Shown piece after piece: positions 55,431 through 64,000 of a stretch of 64,000 bases of DNA. Position 1 is the stretch's first letter; each line of letters begins with the position of its first letter. The position numbers and the translations under genes are program-made. The notes below the pieces were generated by a model, which searched no databases, was not told the origin of the DNA, and saw nothing but the letters and a program-made list of their open reading frames with translations. Source of the DNA: Panicum virgatum (lineage: Eukaryota > Streptophyta > Magnoliopsida > Poales > Poaceae); contig NC_053145.1 in the NCBI RefSeq assembly GCF_016808335.1, positions 496,001-560,000 of the forward strand, in the 5' to 3' direction.

Positions 55431-57505
55431 TTGGGACCATGACTTAGTACAAGAAGAAGTTGAAGGAAATTGAGGCAACAAAGGTGAAGACACATTGAAG
55501 ATGATATTCATACACATGAGGGAAGGACTTCAAGAATTGCAAGATGGTCCATCTTCTCCTTCCACGCCTAGCATCCTGCTAAGCATGGGGGAGGATTTCG
55601 TGGACAAGAAATAAAGATCTCATGGAGTAAGATAATCACGTTTGCCACAAGATGCTCATGATTCTTCTTCCATGCTTAGCGCAATGCTTAAGTATGGGGG
55701 AGGCCGCGCTACACTTCATTACGAGCATCGAGAAGGACGGTAATTCTTCATCAACTCTCTCTTTTTCTAAATGCTTGTACATATATGCCTTCAACCATAG
55801 ATGCAACCTTTGTATATATCTCTCAACCTATCACAAGGCTTCTAGGAGGACAACCTAGTTTTGTTTTTGTTTTCAATAAGTGTAGGATCACCATAATTTG
55901 TGCTCACCACATTGATACATTTTGGCAATGCCTTTTGCTTATGGAAAAATGATGAAAGTTGCTGCTTTGTTTTACCTACGCTATGTTGTATATGACTTGA
56001 CCATTTGCTCTCAATTAAATGGAATTAAAATGATTAAATACCGGCTCTTTTATTTGTGGAGGTTAAATGACTAAATTCTAGACCCACATATTCTATGTTG
56101 CTTTTTGATTTAAGTCTACCGATGACCTTACACCTTGTGTTGTTTAATTTGAAAACTTAATTCCTATGCTATCTTCATTTGTGAATCTCTTGCAAAGTTC
56201 TACCTACCAAAGCCTATACATACATATTCTTTCATGATGAAATCTTTAGATTGCAAACTTATATTTTGATGAGTTGGATTAAGATTGATTTCTTTGGTAT
56301 GAGACTAAGCTGGTCATTCTGTTTTTTTTGTGTAATCTTCTTTTTGCTAGCCTATTTATCCATGCATTGTGAGTTTCTACTTCGAGAATTTTGCAAACCT
56401 CGCTGGATATCCACCCTAAACAAAAAATATCTTTTTGTGATTACCTCCTTGACCACAACCCAATTTGAGTATGGATTATCATTTCGATAGAATCAAAAGA
56501 ATCAAGGGCACCATATAAAGAAAAGTTTTGGGAGACAATGCTCCCCGGATATTCAAGAGGTTCTACAAAGAAGAAGGTGAATTTGAGATACTTACCATAG
56601 CTAGTTGGTTCTCCCACTATTCATACTCGAGGACGAGCATTCGTTCAAGCATGGGGGGATGGCTGGGCAAGTATTCTATGTTATCAAAACTTCTAAGGAG
56701 CAAAAAGAAAGAAAAAAAGAAAGAAAGAGAAAAATAGAAAAATGAAAAAAAAGGAGAAAATAAAAGAAAAATGAAAGAAAACAAGAGAAGAATAAAATGC
56801 TCCTTAGTTCTTTTTGGCTTCATTAATTTTTCAAGTTACTTTGAAGAACTATTCCATACTCAAATCTTCCAACCATGTGCAATCCGATAACGAGAACTTC
56901 ATTTGTGTCTCGGGATCATCCATTTGCCACTTGCACATGTCCACCTATCTAAATGTGTGTGTTTCATCTTTCTCCCTCTCCAACATTATTTTCCAATGGC
57001 CTTTTTGACTAGTCTCGGTAATTCCATTAGATATCTCTCTTAGTTTGATAATATTTCAAGTATAATGTTTTGCTAGAATTGTTTTTACCTACCAAGCTCC
57101 ACATAAGCCTTCCACTTTTATATATGAGTAGAATAGGTTGAAGACAATCTAATGTAGGCTTGAGCGACTTGATGAGATGAGTGTTTCCATGATCTTTTGC
57201 AAGAGAACCTCAGTTATGTTTGATATGCATTCTTTTGAAAACTCTTCACGATGAAACAAGGTAAAGGTTTGAAGTTCGCTTAAGTTTGAGAGCATTGCAT
57301 TTATTTATTATTGTGGCTTGTTCTTTAACTGCTAGTCTATCTTCCATAATGAAAAAATAGTCGGTCACAACATGAACTTAAATGCTAAATACTTGAGAGA
57401 GAAATATGTCTTGTTATGTATGACTAAGTGCAGAGAGGACATTGAGGGGGCAACGCTGATTTCTTTATAAGCAAAGCTCATGGACTTACTCGAGGACGAG
57501 CAAGG
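55431..57505 (+). other. Element 3 3' internal region
   Basis: Non-coding. Phrases ctcgaggacgagc...aagcatgggggga occur twice, at 56629-56660 and 57489-57521, the second overlapping the purine tract. A purine-rich aaagaaagaaaaa tract covers 56700-56800. The repeated aagcatgggggag phrase also occurs near 55582 and 55690 (catgggggagg, tatgggggagg). Confidence 0.6.
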
Positions 57506-57522
57506 TTTAAGCATGGGGGGAA
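57506..57522 (+). other. Element 3 polypurine tract
   Basis: tttaagcatggggggaa ends immediately before the right LTR (57523). Confidence 0.75.
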
Positions 57523-58940
57523 TGTTGGCGCTCCTTAAGTACCCATTTTATCCCGTGTTTATCCTTGATAATGGCATGAATTTAATATCAAAATCACTAA
57601 CCGTCCTAACCACGGCCTAATTATTGGTCATTTTCACATTTGCACATATATTTTGGAGGAACTTCGTTTTTGCACGTTTTTGGCCTATTTTGGAGCATGA
57701 AATGACGAGGCCCGTGATCGAGCGCTAACACGGAGAAAGATGAAGGCCAAAGCCCAAAGAAAGGACCAAAGCCCATGTTGATTCGAAGCTCATTCATGCA
57801 CATCCATCCTCCAAGAGAGCCCAAAGGACCAAGCCCACAAAGATGAGATCAAGATACTTCGGGATTAAGCAAAGCAAATGAAGATTTAAGGAAGGATTCC
57901 CTATCCTATCCTTTCCTCGAAGATATCTCCAAGATAACGACGTCCAAAGGGGTGCAATCGTGAAGGACATAAACTCTAGAAGATGCGCTGAGTCTATACC
58001 CGAAAGAGGGTAGGCCAGCCGGCCTAGCCCATTTCCGAGGCGGTTCGGCCTCCCCTTCGACTGGTGGCTTCCTCGGCTCATAAATAGCTCTCACCTTATT
58101 CAACTCGCGGCATCCATACACCCATAACTCGACGAAAACCTAGGGCCAAGACCGGAGGGAGACGACGGCCACCGCAAGTCTTTGAAGTTGTCTAGGAGAT
58201 GGCTTAGGCCGCCCCTAGCCGCCATGGCCTCCCTTCGTGGTTGTACCATGGCGGAGTTCATGAGCTAGTTGGATTCATCGATGGTGTGCACACGGCGGTG
58301 ATGATCCAAACACATCTATTATGTGAGTAATGATAATCATGTTTTCCGAATCTATTAGCGATCATATCTCTCCTTTTTGATTTCGTTCTTGCCTTGGGTG
58401 CGCTTATTCTTAGATCTATTCTCGAGATAGATTGCATGAAGTGTTCTTGTAGCTATGGTGGCTAGGAGTTCATACCGGATCTTCCCAAGGGAGTTCGACA
58501 CATCTAGCGTGCTTCGGGGTGCTTTTGTCCAAAGGGAGCGTCGTGACAGGGCGTGGCCTGAGTAGAGGGGTTCCCGAGGGGTTGGATCGGAGGTTTTGAT
58601 TTAAGGATGCTATTGATTGAGATGCATGATTTATTTGCTCATTAGCTTGAACTACAACTAGATGACGATAGGCCTAGTCATGTCTTTGGTTTTGCTATGG
58701 TTACGCCTATGTTCATGGATGAGATCAACCTTTACACAACACTCATATCTATTAAAGGTTTATTCTATATGTGCAATTCATGCTTCTTGTTAGGATAGAT
58801 ATGTTAGATTAGATGGAAAACCTTAGGTAGTTCTTTGTCGATCCACGGATTGATAAACCTTGGGGGAGTACTCTAAGGGAAAAGCTACCACGATCCGTGC
58901 GCTTGCGGTATAGAAATTGGGGTGCTAAGGAGCATCAACA
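57523..58940 (+). repeat. Element 3 right LTR (complete)
   Basis: 1418 bp, TGTTGGCGCTCCTTAAG...CTAAGGAGCATCAACA, so the ends are long inverted repeats. High similarity to 49711-50872 indicates a fairly recent insertion. Confidence 0.9.
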
Positions 58941-59397
58941 CCTGTTCGCGGTAGAGTTGGTCCAAGCCGGTGAGGTAGATGGACAGGTGGGAGACCGTAT
59001 CTTCTAGTTCTTCTTCTTCCCTCCCAAGCTCTCTCATCCAGGCAATCCATGAGCGTCCTCTTCCTCCAGTAGGCGGGAAAAATCCCATAGGAGTCCGCTG
59101 AAGATGATGTTTGTACACCACACGCAGACGTCGCAGGGCTTTTCGGACGGCCTTTCGGTAGGTGTCTGGGAAGCAAAAGCCAATGGTGGAGATGAACCAG
59201 GGTTCCACGTCAGGATAGCGAGTGCTCTTTCCCATGAAGATCATCATGTCACACCGAAGGGTGCCCCTGGAGTCGTACTCCTGGTAGACGTACTCTGGTG
59301 GGTCCACAACTCCGGCGCGTTCCAGGCTGAGTAGCAATAACTTAGGGAGGCCAGGTTCTGCGGGGCAGATTCCGCCACTCCATCCATTGTCAGTCAT
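58941..59397 (-). pseudogene. Uncharacterised pre-gag ORF of Element 2, N-terminal part (copy B), cut by Element 3
   Basis: Starts MTDNGWSGGICPAEPG about 125 bp from the primer site. It continues QEYDSRGTLRCDMMIF, KSTRYPDVEPWFIS, PDTYRKAVRKALRRL, HLQRTPMGFFPP, SIYLTGLDQLYREQ and stops where the LTR of Element 3 begins (58940). It shares spacing and about half of its residues with copy A at 48953-49719, so the two are homologous but clearly not two halves of one gene. Function unknown. Its constant place before gag suggests a retroelement accessory protein. Confidence 0.6.
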
Positions 59398-59536
59398 CTA
59401 GAACAGGCCAAGAGTCAACAGTGAGTGTGTGTGGGAAAAGGGTTAAACAAGGAAAGTCCTAATGTGGAAAAGCTTGAAAAAGGGTCTCGATCCTAAGGGT
59501 CACGTCCTACGGCCAACCTACGGCTCTGATACCACC
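59398..59536 (-). other. Element 2 leader with initiator-Met primer site
   Basis: The minus strand reads LTR end GACGCTTCA, then GG, then TGGTATCAGAGCC (complement of 59522-59534), followed by about 120 bp of leader before the pre-gag ORF. Confidence 0.85.
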
Positions 59537-62500
59537 TGAAGCGTCCCCTCATAAGAGGTAACTAAAATGTGATACAAATATCAGTCCCAGGAGGCTGATA
59601 CACATTTATCACATCAGATGGTACAACACCGTACAACTCTACGCGGTAATGGGCAGTGAAGCGCCACTATCACGAGGACAACCACTACAACCCAAATGAG
59701 AACATGAAGCACGAAGAGGTCATCAGAGTCTTGGGCCATACAAAGCTTCCTGCGGGTGACCCTATCCATAGGCAAGGTTGGGTGCAGAACGGAACCCCTA
59801 CTCAACGTCTTCGGGAATAAAGTCTGAATCTTCCTCTGTAAAAATTAAGCAAGGGTGAGTACACACGTACTCAGTAAGTCCAACCACACCCACGGAGGGG
59901 GGTATAAACAAAATATAATGCACAGGATAAATTAAGGATAAGGCTAGGGTTTAATTTGCGAAAAGCTAATTTTTATGCATGGGTTTATTTTGAAACCGTG
60001 TTTTTCTTAAAGCGAATCTTTTAGCAACTGAGTGGAGCTGATCCTATACCAAAGATCCAAGTTTTAGACTGCTACCGGACTCCTCATCCGCCGTAGCACA
60101 CGGCACAGATGCCGGACACTTTTCCAAAACAACTCACGCCAACCCATCCATTCCCAGAAGAAACGATAGTTGTGTGACCAAACCGTAACTCGCCCAATAC
60201 CGTGGGCACGGCTATTCGAATAGATTTTATACTCTGCAGAGGTGTGCAACTTTACCCACAAGCAGGGTACCACAGCACGAACACCAGTGTCGGTGCAGAT
60301 CCCAATAAAGCCATTACCCACCTTAGGTAGACCTGACTAGCCACCACGGGATCCACCAAGGGGTCATCGACCTATCACCGAGGTTTAACCAAGGCACAAG
60401 TCACACAGTGCTTATCCCTTCTCCTTGATCACCCGTTGCTCCCAGCTCTCCTGATGGCTATCAGACTAACTAGTGGGGTTTATGCTAAGCCGTTGCCACA
60501 TATAACGGTCGAGTGGTTTGCACAATAGTTGAGTCAGGCAAGACGACAGATCAACTCGATCTTTAATTGTGACGAGATGGATATCTCCCAACCTTGCTCA
60601 ACCACACAGGTACGAGCTCACCATTTGGCGTCCCACACAGAAATCACCATCCATCTCATCTAGGCATGTCTTTCGTTTATTTTTCTTAAATCCTATTCTT
60701 CCCATTTTGACACTCACGCTTTTCTTTGTTTTGAAAACATCTCATAATAATATTTGAAGTGCAAGGAGTAATCGGGTCCTAAGTGCTCTAGCAAGGTTTA
60801 TCATCCAAACAGAGTAAATCATATTTAGAGATAAACCTAGGTTATCAAGATATGGTCAAAGCAATCAAGGAGTGGCTCTCCAACCATGTTTTTAGCAATC
60901 AAAGTATATGCAGTTTTGTAAAACAGGCCAATAGATTGTATTTATAAAACTGGGACGAAATATGCATCAAAGGATGAGATTGAACTTGCCGTTCTCAAAG
61001 CCTTCCGGGAAGTCCTGATCGAGGTACTGTCCTTTGGGTTCGGGGTTGTGGTACTGGTCCTCGCACACTAGCTCATGGTACTGCTCATCGACGGGTTCTT
61101 CCTCGTTCACACCGTGATCTACGGCGCATACAAATAAGCACACAATAAAGAAAAGTAAATAATGGTTTTACCATTGAGCTCGAATCAGAAAAAATTAAGA
61201 TATGGAGATAGGAGTAATATTTTTTGGTAGTCTTCTAATGGTACAGTCGAAATTATGTTAGAACTGGCATGGTAAAGTTTTGGGGCAAACGGAGGATCTT
61301 TGGCGCATGAAATGATAAGTCAAAGAGGTGTTTAGGCGCTAAACGGGGGTTCAGGGGCTTCTTTGTAAATATTCTCGGGAGTGAAAGGACTTAAATAGAA
61401 TTTTGGAAAATGTTTGGGCTACTCTGGAAATGGGCAGGGGTTTATTTAGAATTAATTCTATGTGGGAGGGTTATTTCCTAAATAGGGGAAACATGGAGGG
61501 CTTCTTTGGAAAGAACTTAGAGAGAGGGGGAGGACTCATAAATAAAAAGGAAGGAAAGGAGGGACCTTAGGGCAAAATAGCCCTTTCTTTCTCCTCCCTC
61601 CCGTGGAACAGAGGAGGGGGGCAGGGCGCCGGCGGTGGCCCTCGCCGGCGGCCCAGGGCGCAGCAGCGGCCGGTGCTAGGGGAAAAAGCAAGAGGGAGGC
61701 GCGGAGATGGAGCGAGGAGGCCGGGCCACGGCGGCGGGCGACGGCCGGCTCCGGCGTGTGTGGCGGCGGTGCTGTGGATGTGGGGAGGGGGCGCGTGGTC
61801 GTGAGTGAGGTGCCCGGGGTCGAGGAGATCCTATCCCTGCCCTCACCTTGGGCGGAGAAGCAGCGAGGGGGCGTGGCCACGGTGGCCGGCGGAGGTGAGT
61901 GGTGGCGGCACTGCAGGACCAGGGAGGGGGCGAGCGGTGGCGAGTGAGCTCGTGGAGGTGGTGGGCGGTGCATCGGGCCTATTTATAGGCCGGGCGAGGC
62001 GAGGGGAAGGGCGGGGCGCGGTGGAGGCCGGCCGGCGAGCTCGGCGACCATTAATAGCGCTTGGAGCCGGCGTGGTGTCGCGAAGCGGCGGCGCGATTCT
62101 AGATTGTGGTACAGGATGATGAGATGGCTCGGGCAGGGCCGAGCGGCGCGCCGGGCATCTCGGGTGCGCGTGGAGCACGTGGGCGCACAGGGTGCTGCGC
62201 GTGCCGCGCGTGGGAGCACAGGGAGCGGCCGGCGGCAATGGCGGGGCGCCGTGTGTGGCTCTGCTCGCGGGCGGCGCGAGAGCTCGGTCGTCGATGCGGG
62301 CAAGCGGGGTACGGCGGTGCGGCGGGATAGGCAGGGGCGGTGGCCGGTGGTGGCGCTGATGGGGGGCGGCGCCGAGCTGCTCTGCTCGCGCAGCGCGTGG
62401 GAGAAAGGAGAGAGGGAAGGAGAAGGAAAAAGAAAAAAAGAAGAAGGAAAAGAAAAAGAAAAGAGTGGGTCGTCGGCGCGATTCGTGGCGGCGATCGGCC

Positions 62501-62690
62501 ACGCGCGCGCTGCGGCGTCCTGTCGGACAGCAATGCACGCGGAACGAGGGGAAGAGGGAGATGGAATGGTGATTGGTACTGGTGTCGGGATGGCGGATTG
62601 CCGGGAAAGATTCAAGCTTCGGCGACGAAAATATTTTGAAAAATATTTTTAGCGAGTAATTTATTTTTGTGAATTTTTCGGAATGTTACA
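59537..62690 (-). repeat. Element 2 5' LTR (right copy, complete)
   Basis: 3154 bp. It contains the ~0.65-kb part missing from the left copy, including the inverted repeat TGAGTA-N6-TACTCA at 59856-59873. The GC-rich half (61600-62540) is open in many frames and should not be annotated as genes. Confidence 0.9.
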
Positions 62691-62695
62691 AACGG

Positions 62696-62786
62696 TCCGT
62701 CCAGGGCACTGCTGGTGTCGATCGTTTTGACGATTGTTCGCACGTTCTAGCGCATTCGAGTATGTTGGCGCGATTCTGTGTCAACA
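62696..62786 (+). repeat. Element 1 3' LTR, right segment
   Basis: tccgtccagggcactgctgg...TGTCAACA matches the last ~90 bp of the 5' LTR (16555-16644) and is followed by TSD ggttg (62787-62791). It proves that Element 2 split the 3' LTR. Confidence 0.92.
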
Positions 62787-62791
62787 GGTTG

Positions 62792-63180
62792 TAATGAAGA
62801 AAAGCTCATGTCAGTTTTATCTTGTAGCCTCGCAGCAGGTGGAATGTTGAAATGGTGATGCTGAGCAGAGGACCGGCCCTCAGGACAGATATATGCTGAG
62901 ATGGCAGAGGGCGATTTCATATCAGAAAGAGAACATTGCACAAATTGAAAGGCGGGTGGTGGTTCCTCCTCGGCTCCTCTGCAATGTTGACCTTATTTTT
63001 ACCATCGTGCTATTCTTTTAGTGTTTTCCTTATTTTCGCCCGCAGCATGCTGCATTATTAACCTGTCTAGAGCAGAGCTTTTTCTTCTTGTGAAGTGTTT
63101 TAAGTGTGATGACTCATGATGCTGCACAATCGAACCATTCTATTCGACTTTTCTTCTTTCAGTTTATTTATTTTAAGAGT
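62792..63180. other. Host flank right of the nested block, no gene seen
   Basis: Ordinary mixed-composition DNA that was contiguous with the sequence left of 16141 before insertion. No recognisable product. Confidence 0.5.
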
Positions 63181-63360
63181 AAATTTCATGGTCGGTCCCT
63201 AAACTATCGGACGATTCTCATTCAAGTCCTCATACTATGAAATTGTATTTTTGGGTCCTTAAACTATCTAAATGGGTCATCTAAGTCCAAATCAGCCACG
63301 TCATACCCCAGAAGCTGACGTGGCAGGCTGATTGTGCAGTGATATGGACCCTTACATGTG
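63181..63360 (-). repeat. Repetitive promoter-proximal segment (probable transposon end)
   Basis: The phrases ggtcggtccctaaacta, tttttgggtccttaaacta and gtccaaatcagccacgtca are commonly repeated in grass genomes as ends of DNA transposons. No terminal repeat partner or TSD is visible within the window. Confidence 0.35.
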
Positions 63361-63369
63361 GGCCCCATA

Positions 63370-64000
63370 TGTCGGCCTCCTCCCTCTCCCCTCCCTTCCT
63401 CCTTTTTCCTTTCTCCCGCCCGCTGCCGCCCCGCCACCACCCCCGCGCCGCCGCCGCCGCCGGCAGACACGGAGACGCTCGACGTCGTCGCCTCCCTCTC
63501 CCGCGCACGCGCGCGCTCTCCACCGACGCTGCCTCGCTGCACCACTCTGCAGTCGCCGCGGCCAGGAAGCCGAAGCGCCGCACCCCGCGGAAGGGTGTCG
63601 GCACCTCCTCCCCCCCCCCCCCTCACGCTGCGGCTCCACGCGAGGGACTTCCTGCTAGAGGAGCAGGGCCGGCACGAGAGCTACCGGTCCCTGGTGTTGT
63701 CCCGCCTCTGCCGCGACGCGTCCCGCGCCGCGGCGGTGGCGGCGCGCGCAGTGCTGGCGGCGGACGGTGTGACGTGCCTCGACCTCCGCCCCGCCGACGC
63801 ATCAGCGGTGTTCGTGGCCTCCGCGGCGGCGACCCAAGGCCCCGTGGTGTTCGGCCTGGGGCAGGGCAGCGGCGTACTTCTCCCACGTCGGGATTGGCAG
63901 CCCCGCGCGGCAGTGTACATGGTGCTCGACACCGGCAACGATGTCACCTGGGTCCAGTGCCAGCCCTGCGCCAACTGCTACCAGCAGTCGTACTCCGTCT
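63370..64000 (+). pseudogene. Nepenthesin-like aspartic protease (family A1), 5' part with several apparent frameshifts
   Basis: The likely start, ATG 63370, gives a weakly hydrophobic leader (FLLFPF) and a proline-rich stretch. Then come TETLDVVASLSRARA, LRLHARDFLLEEQGRHESYRSLVL, GQGSG and the active-site segment VYMVLDTGNDVTWVQCQPC (catalytic DTG at 63928-63936), followed by CYQQ. These are the hallmarks of plant nepenthesin-type secreted aspartic proteases. The gene continues beyond the window. The frame shifts near 63511 (CG repeat), at the 13-C run 63610-63622, near 63874 (about two bases short) and near 63913 (one base short); the last two cancel, so DTG returns to the first frame. It may be a decaying copy, or the homopolymers may be misread. 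Confidence 0.7.

Larger units (their letters stand above)
49711..58940 (+). mobile_element. Element 3: non-autonomous LTR retrotransposon (LARD-like) nested in the pre-gag ORF of Element 2
   Basis: The right LTR is 57523-58940 (TGTTGGCGCTCC...CATCAACA). The left LTR, 49711-50872, lacks its first 302 bp. A primer site follows the left LTR (50881-50898) and a purine tract precedes the right one. The 6.6-kb interior holds no gag, reverse transcriptase or integrase. It has instead four related modules and long non-coding tracts, as in large retrotransposon derivatives (LARDs) of grasses that depend on partner elements. The right flank cctgt (58941-58945) should be a TSD, but the left copy was deleted. 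Confidence 0.85.
37656..62690 (-). mobile_element. Element 2: Ty3/gypsy chromovirus (Tekay-like) nested in the 3' LTR of Element 1
   Basis: LTRs are 37656-40174 (3') and 59537-62690 (5'), starting TGTAACAT and ending GACGCTTCA on the minus strand. Flanks accgg (37651-37655) and aacgg (62691-62695) are a TSD with one mismatch. The primer site on the minus strand, TGGTATCAGAGCC (complement of 59522-59534), is the classic initiator-tRNA-Met site. Gene order on the minus strand: pre-gag ORF, gag, zinc knuckle, protease, reverse transcriptase, RNase H, integrase, chromodomain. A solo LTR and Element 3 are nested inside. All genes carry stops or shifts. Confidence 0.92.
16146..62786 (+). mobile_element. 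Element 1: Ty3/gypsy LTR retrotransposon (Tat-like), broken by two nested insertions
   Basis: The 5' LTR is 16146-16644. The 3' LTR is split into 37217-37655 and 62696-62786. LTR ends are TGTT(G/T)ACA and TGTCAACA. A perfect TSD, ggttg, sits at 16141-16145 and 62787-62791, which proves that the two distant 3' LTR pieces belong together. A tRNA-complementary primer site follows the 5' LTR and a purine tract precedes the 3' LTR. The gene order is gag, protease, reverse transcriptase, degenerate RNase H, a second (archaeal-type) RNase H, integrase; the second RNase H is the hallmark of the Tat lineage. Host sequence is interrupted at 19133-32087 (Element 4) and 37656-62695 (Element 2). Coding capacity is lost. 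Confidence 0.93.

Noticed and set aside
54972..55517. 181-residue minus-strand frame in Element 3
   Set aside because: It covers module 4 antisense, where the plus strand is open too. No domain, so not called a gene.
61536..62652. Frames up to 231 residues in the right LTR of Element 2
   Set aside because: The same GC-rich LTR segment as in the left copy; frames are not conserved between the two LTR copies.

Overview
This is plant nuclear DNA, almost certainly from a grass (Poaceae). The reasons are the MITE families (Stowaway TA-flanked ends, CACTA ends, the GAGCAAG-type MITE), the nested LTR retrotransposons with grass-type LTR ends, and a SOC1/TM3-type MADS-box gene with the seven-exon layout usual for this clade. 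I cannot name the species. There is no bacterial or organellar content.

Layout. 1-1965: a LINE-like tail, then three small repeats (Mutator-like MITE, tRNA-derived SINE, hAT-like MITE) in front of a MADS-box gene. 1966-5406: the one intact host gene, a SOC1-like MIKC MADS-box transcription factor. Its seven exons give a 255-residue frame, with one apparent GC-AG intron, a Stowaway MITE in intron 1 and a CACTA MITE in intron 5. 5407-16140: intergenic DNA holding a TA microsatellite, a 351-bp solo LTR with a target-site duplication (TSD), an unresolved minus-strand exon-like patch (9917-12430), a perfect 227-bp tandem duplication and a degenerate ~132-bp tandem repeat.

16141-62791: one nested LTR-retrotransposon block, 46.6 kb long, flanked by the TSD ggttg. 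Element 1 (Ty3/gypsy, Tat-like, + strand) was entered twice. Its gag took Element 4 (19133-32082, TSD agcgt), whose left LTR then took Element 5 (20247-29214, TSD cggcc, minus strand, Tat-like). Its 3' LTR took Element 2 (37656-62690, chromovirus, minus strand), which later took a 3.9-kb solo LTR (43891-47817, TSD tggag) and Element 3 (49711-58940, a non-autonomous LTR element with no pol). All retroelement reading frames are broken by stops, frameshifts or deletions.

62792-64000: flanking DNA, then the 5' part of a nepenthesin-like aspartic protease gene that runs off the window and carries several apparent frameshifts.

The most unusual signals are: a 9-bp ACCGGTCAG-type motif scattered through both LTRs and the inter-domain linkers of Element 1 in all three reading frames; four dispersed ~270-bp modules inside Element 3; two divergent copies of an uncharacterised pre-gag ORF on either side of Element 3; and an inverted repeat (TGAGTA-N6-TACTCA) shared by two otherwise different LTRs. 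I found no complete, previously undescribed biological system. These are the leads worth following.
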